Source: Phreatobacter sp.
GTDB lineage: Bacteria; Pseudomonadota; Alphaproteobacteria; Rhizobiales; Phreatobacteraceae
Direction of reading: 5' to 3'
NCBI GenBank assembly: GCA_019749835.1
Contig: JAIEPJ010000138.1
Span: 1 to 41,892, forward strand
DNA: 41,892 nt
Below are positions 9,434 through 18,305 of the stretch, one piece after another. The position numbers and the translations under genes are program-made. The notes beneath the pieces were generated by a model, which saw nothing but the letters and a program-made list of their open reading frames with translations, was not told the DNA's origin and searched no databases. How positions within the stretch are numbered: position 1 is the stretch's first letter; each line of letters begins with the position of its first letter.

Positions 9434-10453
9434 ATGGACAATTTCTGGACCCTGATCTGGCCTATCCTGCTCATCGCCATCCAGAGCCTCGTGCTCATGG
9501 CGGCGCTGCTGGTCTTCGTCGCCTTCATCCTGCTCGCCGACCGCAAGATCTGGGCGGCGGTGCAGCTGCGCCGCGGCCCCAATGTCGTCGGCCCCTTCGG
9601 CCTGCTGCAGAGCTTTGCCGACCTGTTGAAGTTCGTCTTCAAGGAGCCGGTGATCCCGTCGGGCGCCAACAAGGGCGTGTTCCTGCTGGCGCCCTTCGTT
9701 TCGGTGCTGCTGGCGCTCGCCGCCTGGGCCGTCATCCCGCTCAACGAGGGCTGGGCCATCGCCGACCTCAATGTCGGCATCCTCTTCATCTTCGCGGTGT
9801 CCTCGCTCGGCGTCTACGGCGTCATCATGGGCGGCTGGGCGTCGAACTCGAAATATCCCTTCCTCGGCGCCCTGCGCTCGGCGGCGCAGATGGTGTCCTA
9901 CGAGGTCTCGATCGGCTTCGTGATCATCTGCGTGCTGCTCTGCGTCGGCTCGCTCAACCTGTCGGACATCGTCCGGGCGCAGGACAAGGGCATCGGCCTG
10001 TTCGGCTGGTTCTGGCTGCCGCTCTTCCCGGTCTTCGTGATCTTCTTCATCTCGGCGCTGGCGGAGACGAACCGCCCGCCCTTCGACCTGCCGGAGGCCG
10101 AATCCGAGCTCGTTGCCGGCTTCATGGTCGAATATTCCTCGACCCCCTACATGATGTTCATGCTGGCCGAATATGTGGCCATCATGACCATGTGCGCGCT
10201 GACCGTGATCCTGTTCCTCGGGGGCTGGCTGCCGCCGTTCCCCTTCGCGCCCTTCACCTGGGTGCCGGGCGTGATCTGGTTCGTGCTCAAGCTCACGCTG
10301 GTCTTCTTCATGTTCGCCATGGTGAAGGCCTTCGTGCCGCGCTACCGCTACGACCAGCTGATGCGTCTGGGCTGGAAGGTCTTCCTGCCGATCTCGCTGG
10401 CCATGGTCGTCGTGGTGGCGAGCGTGCTGCAATTCACCGGCTGGGCGCCGTAA
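9434..10453 (+). CDS. nuoH: NADH-quinone oxidoreductase subunit H
   Basis: NuoH is the membrane subunit that forms the entrance of the quinone chamber and connects the redox arm to the proton-pumping arm. The 339-residue protein has about eight membrane helices. It shows the two family signatures: [21 protein letters not shown] after the first helix and [20 protein letters not shown] in the long cytoplasmic loop, with several conserved acidic residues. The ATG at 9434 lies 9 bases after nuoG. The next gene in this operon is a small unknown membrane protein rather than nuoI. Confidence 0.98.
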   Translation: MDNFWTLIWPILLIAIQSLVLMAALLVFVAFILLADRKIWAAVQLRRGPNVVGPFGLLQSFADLLKFVFKEPVIPSGANKGVFLLAPFVSVLLALAAWAVIPLNEGWAIADLNVGILFIFAVSSLGVYGVIMGGWASNSKYPFLGALRSAAQMVSYEVSIGFVIICVLLCVGSLNLSDIVRAQDKGIGLFGWFWLPLFPVFVIFFISALAETNRPPFDLPEAESELVAGFMVEYSSTPYMMFMLAEYVAIMTMCALTVILFLGGWLPPFPFAPFTWVPGVIWFVLKLTLVFFMFAMVKAFVPRYRYDQLMRLGWKVFLPISLAMVVVVASVLQFTGWAP

Positions 10454-10463
10454 GGGGCCCGGC

Positions 10464-10721
10464 ATGGACAGCCTGTTCAGCCCGGCTGGACTGATCGGCG
10501 CCCTGATCGGCGCCGGGGTCGGCTGGGTCGACTACCGGATCGTCTCGGGTCTGCTGGTCGGCAAGCTCAGGCAGACCGATCGCTCGACCACCGAGGCCGA
10601 GCGGCAGGATTACGAACGCCGGATCGTCCTGGCGCAGCGGATCCTGATGGTCGTCATCGTGCCCGCCTTCGCGGGCCTTGGTTACTGGCTCGGCCGCGCG
10701 ATCAGCGGCTGGGGCATTTGA
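10464..10721 (+). CDS. Small two-helix membrane protein between nuoH and nuoI
   Basis: The 85-residue protein has a Gly/Ala-rich membrane helix at about 5-25 and a second at about 61-80. They are separated by a charged, probably helical loop containing [14 protein letters not shown]. It starts at ATG 10464, 10 bases after nuoH, and ends 13 bases before the nuoI ATG. I recognise no named domain. Extra reading frames at such places are known in other alphaproteobacterial nuo operons (for example the URFs of Paracoccus and Rhodobacter). A role as an accessory or assembly protein of Complex I is plausible, but it is inferred only from position. Confidence 0.75.
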   Translation: MDSLFSPAGLIGALIGAGVGWVDYRIVSGLLVGKLRQTDRSTTEAERQDYERRIVLAQRILMVVIVPAFAGLGYWLGRAISGWGI

Positions 10722-10734
10722 GGAGAAGAGGTCC

Positions 10735-11235
10735 ATGGCGTCGACGTTCAGGCTCGACCGCGCGGCCAAAGCCCTGTTTCTGACGGAGTTCGTCTCGGCG
10801 TTCTTCCTGTCGATGCGCTATTTCTTCAAGCCGAAGGCGACGATCAACTATCCCTTCGAAAAGGGGCAGATCTCGCCGCGATTCCGCGGCGAACATGCGC
10901 TGCGCCGCTATCCGAACGGCGAGGAACGCTGCATCGCCTGCAAGCTCTGCGAGGCGATCTGCCCGGCCCAGGCCATCACCATCGAGGCCGGCCCGCGCCG
11001 CAACGACGGCACGCGGCGCACGACCCGCTACGACATCGACATGGTGAAATGCATCTATTGCGGCTTCTGCCAGGAAGCCTGCCCGGTCGACGCCATCGTC
11101 GAGGGGCCGAATTTCGAGTTCGCGGTCGAGACCCGCGAGGAACTCTACTACGACAAGGCACGGCTTCTGGCCAATGGCGACCGCTGGGAACGCGAACTCG
11201 CCGACAGCCTGAAGAAGGACGCGCCCTACAGGTGA
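10735..11235 (+). CDS. nuoI: NADH-quinone oxidoreductase subunit I
   Basis: NuoI carries the two [4Fe-4S] clusters N6a and N6b that link NuoG to cluster N2 in NuoB. The 166-residue protein has two ferredoxin-type motifs, [12 protein letters not shown] (C66, C69, C72, C76) and [12 protein letters not shown] (C106, C109, C112, C116), each with the fourth cysteine that ligates the other cluster. An amphipathic N-terminal stretch (about 11-32) lies along the membrane in this family. The ATG at 10735 was chosen over an upstream in-frame start inside the preceding gene because the family sequence begins here and a purine-rich AGGAGAAGAGG precedes it. Confidence 0.97.
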   Translation: MASTFRLDRAAKALFLTEFVSAFFLSMRYFFKPKATINYPFEKGQISPRFRGEHALRRYPNGEERCIACKLCEAICPAQAITIEAGPRRNDGTRRTTRYDIDMVKCIYCGFCQEACPVDAIVEGPNFEFAVETREELYYDKARLLANGDRWERELADSLKKDAPYR

Positions 11236-11369
11236 CGACGCAGGGACGCAGCCGGGCGGAGCGCCGTCTGGACGCGTTGCAACTTGGACTTTAAGAGAGG
11301 CGCGCGCAGGGCTCCCCCCGAGTCTGTCACAAGCGCGCCCTCCGCAACAGGAACGGGGCAAAGGGGCAG
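11236..11369 (+). other. 134-bp spacer inside the nuo operon, between nuoI and nuoJ
   Basis: This is the longest gap between two nuo genes here and holds no gene. Arms near 11297-11305 and 11333-11342 (GAGGCGCGC against GCGCGCCCTC) can pair with one bulged base around a large loop. There is no T-tract. A less GC-rich patch (about 11278-11296) could be an internal promoter, but I find no matching -35/-10 pair. Confidence 0.35.
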
Positions 11370-11975
11370 ATGCTCGCCGGTCTCTTCTTCTACCTCTTCG
11401 CCTCCGTGCTGGTGGCCTCGGCCGTGATGGTCATCGCCGCGCGCAATCCCGTGCACTCGGTGCTGTTCCTGATCCTCGCCTTCGTCAACGCCTCCGGTCT
11501 CTTCGTCCTGATGGGCGCCGAGTTCCTCGCGATGATCCTGGTGGTGGTCTATGTCGGCGCCGTGGCGGTGCTCTTCCTCTTCGTGGTGATGATGCTCGAC
11601 GTCGATTTCGTCGAGCTGCGCCAGGGCTTCCTGCAATATCTGCCGGTGGGGGCGCTGGTCGGCCTGGTCGTGCTCGCCGAGCTGTTCATGGTGATCGGCG
11701 CCTGGACGCTGGGCGGCGCGGCGCCGAAGACCATCACCGCGCCCATCCCGCTGGACGTCACCAATGCCGAGGCACTGGGCCGGGTCCTCTACACCCAATA
11801 TGTCTATTTCTTCCAGCTGTCGGGCCTGGTGCTGCTGGTCGCCATGATCGGCGCCATCGTGCTGACGCTCAGCCACCGCAAGGGCGTGAAGCGGCAGGAT
11901 CCCGCCGCCCAGTCGGCCCGCACGCCGGAGACGGCGATCGAGGTCGTCAAGGTCAAGACGGGCGAGGGGGTCTGA
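11370..11975 (+). CDS. nuoJ: NADH-quinone oxidoreductase subunit J
   Basis: NuoJ is a membrane subunit of Complex I packed between NuoA/NuoH and NuoK; its third helix contains the bend linked to coupling of quinone reduction and proton transfer. The 201-residue protein has five predicted helices. The conserved MGAEFLAMILVVVYVGAVAVLFLFVVMML stretch (about residues 49-77) includes that helix. The C-terminal 35 residues are polar and variable. The ATG at 11370 follows a 134-base spacer, and nuoK starts 3 bases after its stop, so J and K are tightly coupled. Confidence 0.97.
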   Translation: MLAGLFFYLFASVLVASAVMVIAARNPVHSVLFLILAFVNASGLFVLMGAEFLAMILVVVYVGAVAVLFLFVVMMLDVDFVELRQGFLQYLPVGALVGLVVLAELFMVIGAWTLGGAAPKTITAPIPLDVTNAEALGRVLYTQYVYFFQLSGLVLLVAMIGAIVLTLSHRKGVKRQDPAAQSARTPETAIEVVKVKTGEGV

Positions 11976-11978
11976 ACC

Positions 11979-12290
11979 ATGCTGACCATCGGACTCTCCC
12001 ACTACCTGTCCGTCGCGGCCATCCTGTTCACGCTGGGCATGCTCGGCATCTTCCTCAACCGGAAGAACATCATCGTCATCCTCATGTCGATCGAGCTCAT
12101 CCTGCTGGCGGTGAACATCAATCTCGTCGCCTTCTCCACCCATCTGGGCGACATGGTCGGCCAGGTCTTCGCGCTCATGGTGCTGACGGTGGCGGCGGCG
12201 GAAGCGGCCATCGGGCTCGCCATTCTCGTCGTCTTCTTCCGCAACCGCGGCTCGATCGCGGTCGAAGACGTCAACATGATGAAGGGCTGA
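11979..12290 (+). CDS. nuoK: NADH-quinone oxidoreductase subunit K
   Basis: NuoK is a three-helix membrane subunit of Complex I related to MrpC of Na+/H+ antiporters. The 103-residue protein has normal length and carries the two membrane glutamates important for proton transfer, E39 in [12 protein letters not shown] and E75 in [12 protein letters not shown]. The ATG at 11979 lies 3 bases after the nuoJ stop, and nuoL begins 7 bases after its own stop. Confidence 0.98.
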   Translation: MLTIGLSHYLSVAAILFTLGMLGIFLNRKNIIVILMSIELILLAVNINLVAFSTHLGDMVGQVFALMVLTVAAAEAAIGLAILVVFFRNRGSIAVEDVNMMKG

Positions 12291-12297
12291 CCGGTCC

Positions 12298-14397
12298 ATG
12301 TATCAGGCCATCGTCTTCCTTCCGCTCGTCGGCTTCCTGATCGCCGGCCTGTTCGGCCGGGCCATCGGGGCGCGTGCCTCGGAAATCGTCACCACGGGCC
12401 TTCTCGGCATCGCGGCACTCCTCTCCTGGGTCGCGTTCTACCAGGTCGGCTATGCCGGCCAGGGCACCACCGTCGAGCTGTTCCGCTGGATCAGCGCCGG
12501 CTCGCTCAACGTGTCGTGGTCGCTGCGCATCGACACGCTCACCGTCGTCATGCTGGTGGTGGTGAACTCGGTCTCCTTCCTCGTCCACCTCTATTCCATC
12601 GGCTACATGCACGAGGATCCGGACCGGTCGCGGTTCTTCGCCTATCTGTCGTTCTTCACCTTCACCATGCTGGTGCTGGTGACGGCGAACGACCTCTTGC
12701 AGATGTTCTTCGGCTGGGAGGGCGTCGGTCTCGCCTCCTATCTGCTGATCGGCTTCTGGTACAAGAAGCCCTCGGCCAATGCCGCGGCGATGAAGGCCTT
12801 CATCGTCAACCGCGTCGGCGATTTCGGCTTCCTGCTCGGCATTTTCGGCCTCTACATGCTGACCGGTTCGGTCAGTTTCGAGGCGGTCTTCGGCGCCGCC
12901 CAGGGCCTCGCCGGCAAGCCGATGGAGTTTCTCGGCTACAAGGTCGACGCGCTCACCGTCGTCTGCCTGCTGCTCTTCATGGGCGCCATGGGCAAGTCGG
13001 CGCAGTTCCTGCTGCACACCTGGCTTCCCGACGCGATGGAGGGGCCGACCCCGGTCTCCGCCCTCATCCATGCGGCTACCATGGTCACCGCCGGCGTCTT
13101 CATGGTGGCGCGCCTGTCGCCGGTCTTCGAATATGCGCCGATCGCCCTGCAGGTGGTGATGTTCTTCGGCGCGACGACGGCCTTCTTCGCCGCCACGGTC
13201 GGCCTGGTGCAGAACGACATCAAGCGCGTCATCGCCTATTCGACCTGTTCCCAGCTCGGCTACATGTTCGTGGCACTCGGGGCGGGGGCCTATTCGGTCG
13301 GCGTCTTCCACCTCTTCACCCATGCCTTCTTCAAGGCGCTGTTGTTCCTCGGGGCCGGCTCGGTCATCCACGCGATGCACCACGAGCAGGACATCCGCCG
13401 GATGGGCGGCCTCGCCGGCCACATCAAGTTCACCTATGCGATGATGGTGATCGGCACCCTGGCCCTGACCGGCTTCGGCCTGCCTTTCCTGCATATCGGC
13501 TTCGCCGGCTACCACTCGAAGGACGCGATCATCGAGGTCGCCTATGCCGCCCATGGCGCCATGGGGCCCTATGCCTTCTTCATGACGGTCGCCGCGGCGC
13601 TGATGACCTCGTTCTATTCCTGGCGCCTGATCTTCATGACCTTCCACGGCCAGCCGCGCTGGGGCCATGACGCCCATGCCCATGACGCCCATGCCCATGC
13701 CGATCATGCCCATGCCGGTGCGCATGCGGCCGACCCGGCCCACGGCCATGCTGACCCGCATGCCGCGGCCCATGGCGCCCATGACGATCACCATGCCGGC
13801 CATGGCCATGCCCACCAGCCGCACGAGAGCCCGCTGGTCATGCTGATCCCGCTCGGCGTTCTGGCGGTCGGGGCGATCTTCTCCGGCATCGTCTTCGCCA
13901 AGAAGTTCCTCTACGAGGACGGCATCAAGTCGTTCTTCCGCGACTCCGTCTTCATGCGGCCGGAGAACCACATCATCCACAATTTCCATGCGGTGCCCGG
14001 CTGGGTGCCCTGGACGCCCTTCGTGATGATGGCGATCGGCTTCGCGCTGGCCTGGTACATGTATATCAAGCGGCCGGACGTGCCGGCCCAACTCGCCCGC
14101 GAGCACCGGGGCCTGTACCAGTTCCTGCTCAACAAGTGGTATTTCGACGAGCTCTATGACCGCATCTTCGTGCGGCCCGCGCGCTGGCTCGGCCGGTTCT
14201 TCTGGAAGAAGGGCGACGGCTGGCTCATCGACGGCTTCGGTCCCGATGGCATCGCCGCGAGGGTCGCCGATGTCACCCGCGGCGTCGTGCGGCTGCAGAC
14301 CGGCTACCTCTACCACTATGCCTTCGCCATGCTGATCGGGGTCGCGGCGCTCGCCACCTGGTTCATGTTCTCCGGCGGCGTCGCAGGAGTCCGCTGA
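12298..14397 (+). CDS. nuoL: NADH-quinone oxidoreductase subunit L with a histidine-rich loop
   Basis: NuoL is the distal antiporter-like proton-pumping subunit of Complex I, ending in the long lateral helix that runs along the membrane arm. The 699-residue protein shows the channel glutamate near residue 141 in [20 protein letters not shown], and the conserved [20 protein letters not shown] stretch (about 240-259). Between two membrane helices, at about residues 456-511, lies a low-complexity insertion with 19 histidines in some 55 residues, built from repeated HDAHAH-like units. It is in frame and bounded by normal NuoL sequence, so the gene is intact. The stop overlaps the nuoM start (TGATG). 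Confidence 0.97.
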   Translation: MYQAIVFLPLVGFLIAGLFGRAIGARASEIVTTGLLGIAALLSWVAFYQVGYAGQGTTVELFRWISAGSLNVSWSLRIDTLTVVMLVVVNSVSFLVHLYSIGYMHEDPDRSRFFAYLSFFTFTMLVLVTANDLLQMFFGWEGVGLASYLLIGFWYKKPSANAAAMKAFIVNRVGDFGFLLGIFGLYMLTGSVSFEAVFGAAQGLAGKPMEFLGYKVDALTVVCLLLFMGAMGKSAQFLLHTWLPDAMEGPTPVSALIHAATMVTAGVFMVARLSPVFEYAPIALQVVMFFGATTAFFAATVGLVQNDIKRVIAYSTCSQLGYMFVALGAGAYSVGVFHLFTHAFFKALLFLGAGSVIHAMHHEQDIRRMGGLAGHIKFTYAMMVIGTLALTGFGLPFLHIGFAGYHSKDAIIEVAYAAHGAMGPYAFFMTVAAALMTSFYSWRLIFMTFHGQPRWGHDAHAHDAHAHADHAHAGAHAADPAHGHADPHAAAHGAHDDHHAGHGHAHQPHESPLVMLIPLGVLAVGAIFSGIVFAKKFLYEDGIKSFFRDSVFMRPENHIIHNFHAVPGWVPWTPFVMMAIGFALAWYMYIKRPDVPAQLAREHRGLYQFLLNKWYFDELYDRIFVRPARWLGRFFWKKGDGWLIDGFGPDGIAARVADVTRGVVRLQTGYLYHYAFAMLIGVAALATWFMFSGGVAGVR

Positions 14398-15920
14398 TGT
14401 CGAACGCTCCGATCCTTTCGATCATCACCTTCCTGCCGCTGCTCGGCGCCGCGCTGATCCTCATGGTGCGCGGCGACGACGAGGCGGCGAAGCGCAACAT
14501 CCGCATGATCGCGCTGTTCGCCACGCTGGTGACCTTCGGCCTGTCGCTGATCCCCGTCTGGCTGTTCAACCCGGCCACCGCCGAGTTCCAGTTCGTCGAG
14601 CGCGCCGCCTGGCTCGGCGGCGTCATCAGCTACCGGATGGGCGTCGACGGCATTTCACTGCCGCTCGTCATCCTCACCACCTTCCTGATGCCCTTCTGCA
14701 TCCTCGCCTCGTGGGTCTCCATCGAGAAGCGGGTGAAGGAATATATGATCGCCTTCCTGGTGCTCGAGACGCTGATGATCGGCGTCTTCTGCGCCCTCGA
14801 CATCGTGCTGTTCTACCTGTTCTTCGAGGCCGGCCTGATCCCGATGTTCCTCATCATCGGCATCTGGGGCGGCAAGCGGCGGGTCTACGCGGCCTACAAG
14901 TTCTTCCTCTACACGCTGCTCGGATCGGTGCTGATGCTCCTCGCCATCATGGCGATGATCTTCGCCGCCGGGACCTCCGACATCGCCGAGCTGATCAAGA
15001 CCGGCCCGCAGATCTTCTCGCGCGACATGCAGTTCTGGCTGTGGCTCGCCTTCTTCGCCTCCTTTGCGGTGAAGATGCCGATGTGGCCGGTCCATACCTG
15101 GCTGCCGGACGCCCATGTGGAAGCGCCGACAGCCGGCTCGGTGATCCTCGCCGGCGTGCTCCTGAAGATGGGCGGCTACGGCTTCCTGCGCTTCTCGCTG
15201 CCGATGTTCCCGGAGGCGAGCGCCTTCTTCGCGCCCTTCGTCTTCACGCTGTCCGTCATCGCCATCATCTACACCTCGCTGGTGGCGCTGATGCAGGAGG
15301 ACATCAAGAAGCTGATCGCCTATTCCTCGGTCGCCCATATGGGCTTCGTGACCATGGGCATCTTCGCCGGCAATGCCGAGGGCATCCAGGGCGCCGTGTT
15401 CCAGATGATCTCCCACGGCATCGTGTCGGGCGCGCTCTTCCTGTGCGTCGGCGTCGTCTATGACCGGATGCACACCCGCGAGATCGCCGCCTATGGCGGT
15501 CTGGTCAACCGCATGCCGATCTATGCGGTGATCTTCATGGTCTTCACCATGGCCAATGTCGGCCTGCCCGGCACGTCGGGCTTCGTCGGCGAGTTCCTGA
15601 CCCTGATGGGCACGTTCAAGAGTTCGACCATCGCCGCCTTCCTCGCCACGACGGGCGTGATCCTGTCGGCCGGCTATGCGCTCTGGCTCTACCGCCAGGT
15701 CGTCTGGGGCGAACTGACCAAGCCGTCGCTCAAGGGCATCGCCGATGTCGACCGCCGGGAACTGACGATCCTCGTCCCGCTGGTGGTGCTGACCATCTTC
15801 TTCGGCGTCTATCCGCGCCCGATCCTGGCGACGTCCGAGGTGGCGGTGAACGCGCTGGTGGAATCCTACAAACAGGCGAACGGAGCGGCCCGCACGGCCG
15901 CAGCCGTACCGCCGCGCTGA
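14397..15920 (+). CDS. nuoM: NADH-quinone oxidoreductase subunit M
   Basis: NuoM is the second antiporter-like proton-pumping subunit of Complex I. The 507-residue protein has about 14 membrane helices and the typical [18 protein letters not shown] stretch with the channel glutamate near residue 144. The lysine-containing [20 protein letters not shown] motif and [19 protein letters not shown] are also present, as in all members. Length is normal. The ATG overlaps the nuoL stop codon (TGATG), and its own TGA overlaps the nuoN ATG in the same way, so L, M and N are probably made in fixed ratio by translational coupling. Confidence 0.98.
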   Translation: MSNAPILSIITFLPLLGAALILMVRGDDEAAKRNIRMIALFATLVTFGLSLIPVWLFNPATAEFQFVERAAWLGGVISYRMGVDGISLPLVILTTFLMPFCILASWVSIEKRVKEYMIAFLVLETLMIGVFCALDIVLFYLFFEAGLIPMFLIIGIWGGKRRVYAAYKFFLYTLLGSVLMLLAIMAMIFAAGTSDIAELIKTGPQIFSRDMQFWLWLAFFASFAVKMPMWPVHTWLPDAHVEAPTAGSVILAGVLLKMGGYGFLRFSLPMFPEASAFFAPFVFTLSVIAIIYTSLVALMQEDIKKLIAYSSVAHMGFVTMGIFAGNAEGIQGAVFQMISHGIVSGALFLCVGVVYDRMHTREIAAYGGLVNRMPIYAVIFMVFTMANVGLPGTSGFVGEFLTLMGTFKSSTIAAFLATTGVILSAGYALWLYRQVVWGELTKPSLKGIADVDRRELTILVPLVVLTIFFGVYPRPILATSEVAVNALVESYKQANGAARTAAAVPPR

Positions 15921-17368
15921 TGGTGTCGACGATGAACGCTCCTGTCCTCGACCTCGTCCCGATCCTGCCCGAGCTGATCCTGGCGCTCGGCGCCATGGCG
16001 CTGCTCATGTACGGCGTCTTCACCGGCGACCGCTCGGCCCGCACCGTGACGGTCGGCGCCATCGTCCTGCTGGTCGCGGCTGCCGTGACGGTGATGCTCA
16101 TCGGCGGCACGCCGCGCAGCGCCTTCAACGGCTCCTTCCTCCTCGACGGCTTCGCGCGGTTCATGAAGGTTCTCGCCTTCCTCGGCGCGGCTGTGGCGCT
16201 GGTCCTGTCGCAGGACTTCCTCCGGCGCGAGCGCATCGAGAAGTTCGAGTTCCCGATCCTCATCCTGCTGTCGACCACCGGCATGGGCGTGCTGATCTCG
16301 GCCGGCGACCTCATCGCGCTCTATATGGGCCTCGAGCTGATGTCGCTGGCGCTCTACGTCATCGCCTCGATCCATCGCGACAATGCGAAATCGACGGAAG
16401 CCGGCCTGAAATACTTCGTCCTCGGCGCCCTGTCGTCGGGCATGCTGCTCTACGGCTGCTCGCTGATCTACGGCTTCACCGGCACGGTTCAGCTCGCCGG
16501 CATCGCCGCCGCCCTGAAGGCCGGGCCGATCAGCCTCGGCCTCGTCTTCGGCCTCGTCTTCCTCATTGCCGGCATGGCCTTCAAGGTCTCCGCCGTGCCC
16601 TTCCACATGTGGACGCCGGACGTCTATGAGGGCGCACCCTCGCCGGTGACGGCCTTTTTCGCCGCGGCCCCGAAGGTCGCGGCCATCGCCATCTTCGCCC
16701 GCGTCCTCGTCACCGGCTTTCCGGCGGCGACGCAGCAATGGCAGCAGATCGTCGTCTTCGTCTCGGTCGGCTCCATGCTGCTCGGTGCCTTCGCGGCAAT
16801 CGGCCAGACCAATATCAAGCGCCTGATGGCCTATTCCTCCATTGGCCATATGGGCTTCGCGCTGGTCGGCCTCGCCGCCGGCACGGCCGCCGGCGTCCAG
16901 GGCGTCGCCGCCTATATCGCCATCTACATGATCATGACGCTTGGTACCTTCGCCTGCATCATCGCCATGCGGCGCGGCGACGAGGCGGTCGAGACCATCG
17001 ACGATCTGGCGGGACTGTCGCGGACCAACCCGCTGATGGCGGCGGCGCTGGCCGCCCTGCTGTTCTCGCTCGCCGGCATCCCGCCGCTCGCCGGGTTCTT
17101 CGCCAAATGGTACGTCTTCTCGGCGGCCATCGAAGCCAAGCTCTATACGCTGGCGGTCATCGGCGTGCTGTCGAGCGTCGTCGGCTGCTACTATTATTTG
17201 CGCATCGTCAAACTCATGTATTTCGACGAGCCGGCGCCGGCCTTCTCGCCGGTGCGGATCGAACTGAAGACGGTTCTTGTCGCCTCCGCCCTGTTCAACA
17301 CGCTTTTCGTCATCTATCCGGCCCCGCTGGTGGCGGCTGCCGCTGCGGCGGCCCGGGCCCTGTTCTGA
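15920..17368 (+). CDS. nuoN: NADH-quinone oxidoreductase subunit N
   Basis: NuoN is the third antiporter-like proton-pumping subunit, closest to NuoK. The 482-residue protein has about 14 membrane helices. [16 protein letters not shown] carries the channel glutamate (near residue 138), and [19 protein letters not shown] and [18 protein letters not shown] are family hallmarks. The start at 15920 overlaps the nuoM stop (TGATG); an in-frame ATG 12 bases later is the alternative. It is the last nuo gene. A strong palindrome lies 40 bases downstream, before birA. Confidence 0.97.
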   Translation: MVSTMNAPVLDLVPILPELILALGAMALLMYGVFTGDRSARTVTVGAIVLLVAAAVTVMLIGGTPRSAFNGSFLLDGFARFMKVLAFLGAAVALVLSQDFLRRERIEKFEFPILILLSTTGMGVLISAGDLIALYMGLELMSLALYVIASIHRDNAKSTEAGLKYFVLGALSSGMLLYGCSLIYGFTGTVQLAGIAAALKAGPISLGLVFGLVFLIAGMAFKVSAVPFHMWTPDVYEGAPSPVTAFFAAAPKVAAIAIFARVLVTGFPAATQQWQQIVVFVSVGSMLLGAFAAIGQTNIKRLMAYSSIGHMGFALVGLAAGTAAGVQGVAAYIAIYMIMTLGTFACIIAMRRGDEAVETIDDLAGLSRTNPLMAAALAALLFSLAGIPPLAGFFAKWYVFSAAIEAKLYTLAVIGVLSSVVGCYYYLRIVKLMYFDEPAPAFSPVRIELKTVLVASALFNTLFVIYPAPLVAAAAAAARALF

Positions 17369-17407
17369 GCCGGGCGGCCGATCCGGCCAGGTTCCTGCCG
17401 CGGAGCA

Positions 17408-17434
17408 GCATGGCCGGGCTTGTCCCGGCCATGC
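17408..17434. repeat. Perfect palindrome between nuoN and birA
   Basis: An 11-base stem is formed by GCATGGCCGGG (17408-17418) and CCCGGCCATGC (17424-17434) around the 5-base loop CTTGT. No T-tract follows, so it is not a standard intrinsic terminator. From memory, very similar palindromes occur repeatedly in intergenic regions of rhizobial genomes, so it may be one copy of a REP-like dispersed repeat, or it may stabilise the 3' end of the nuo message. Confidence 0.5.
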
Positions 17435-17516
17435 GCGGCTTATAGGACTGCCGGACCCTTCCGGCGGCGATGTGCGCCGGTTTCTCGCGGGCGGGCCTTC
17501 CGGGCCGCTCTGTCAC

Positions 17517-18302
17517 ATGCAGGACTTCGTGCTGACCCTTTCCGACACCGCCAACGCGGCAGGCTTCCAACTCGTCCATCTCGCCGAGGTCGGCTCGACC
17601 AATGCGGAGGCGCTGGCGCGCGGTGCGGCAGGCGAGACGCGGCCGACCTGGGTCGTGGCGGACAGGCAGACGGCCGGTCGGGGCCGCTGGGGCCGCAGCT
17701 GGGCCGGCTTCGAGGGCAATCTCTTCGCGACCCTGCTGCTGACCGATCCGGCGCCGCCAGCCCGCATCGCCCAGCTCTGCTTCGTCGGTGCCCTGGCCCT
17801 GGACGACGCGCTGCTGACGCTCGCCCCCGATCTCGAGAGCCGCTTCAAGGTGAAATGGCCGAACGACGCGCTGCTCGACGGCGCCAAGGTCTCGGGCACG
17901 CTGATCGAGGCGACGACGCGTGGATCGGTGACGCAGGTCGCCATCGGCATCGGCGTCAATGTCGCCCATCATCCCGACGGCATGCCCTATCCGACGCAGA
18001 GCCTCAGGGCAGCCGGGATCGCCGTCGACCGCGACCAGGTCTTTGCGGCGCTCAGCCGCTCGATGGTGACGGCGCTCGCGATCTGGCGGCGCGGGGAGGG
18101 CTTCAACGCCATCCGCGCCGGCTGGCTCGCCCGCGCCCACAATCTCGGCGGCCCCATGGTGGCGAAGACCGGCGACAGGCGCGTTGAAGGCGTCTTCGTC
18201 GGGCTCGACACCGAAGGGCGCCTTCTCCTCGATACCCCGGACGGCCGGGAAATGATCACCGTCGGCGAGGTCGTTCCCGCGCTGGCCGGCACGGTGCACT
18301 GA
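17517..18302 (+). CDS. birA: Biotin--[acetyl-CoA-carboxylase] ligase, no DNA-binding domain
   Basis: This enzyme activates biotin with ATP and attaches it to carboxylase carrier proteins. The 261-residue protein shows the biotinyl-AMP loop GRGRWGR (54-60), the catalytic KWPND (113-117) and GTLIEA, followed by a C-terminal SH3-like domain. It begins directly with the catalytic domain. The N-terminal winged helix of the E. coli BirA repressor is missing, so it should not regulate biotin genes. The ATG at 17517 is preferred; an in-frame GTG at 17472 would add 15 residues. Placement after nuoN is common in Rhizobiales, and RNase J follows after 3 bases. Confidence 0.93.
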   Translation: MQDFVLTLSDTANAAGFQLVHLAEVGSTNAEALARGAAGETRPTWVVADRQTAGRGRWGRSWAGFEGNLFATLLLTDPAPPARIAQLCFVGALALDDALLTLAPDLESRFKVKWPNDALLDGAKVSGTLIEATTRGSVTQVAIGIGVNVAHHPDGMPYPTQSLRAAGIAVDRDQVFAALSRSMVTALAIWRRGEGFNAIRAGWLARAHNLGGPMVAKTGDRRVEGVFVGLDTEGRLLLDTPDGREMITVGEVVPALAGTVH

Positions 18303-18305
18303 CCC

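Noticed and set aside
7289-10465. Very long open frame on the minus strand opposite nuoG and nuoH
   Set aside because: It is a shadow of high-GC coding sequence: composition is rich in Arg, His and Asp with no recognisable domain, and the plus strand encodes clear NuoG and NuoH.
13663-13830. Short tandem cccatg-type repeats taken as a CRISPR or satellite array
   Set aside because: The repeats are in frame within nuoL and encode the His-rich loop; there are no equal-length spacers.
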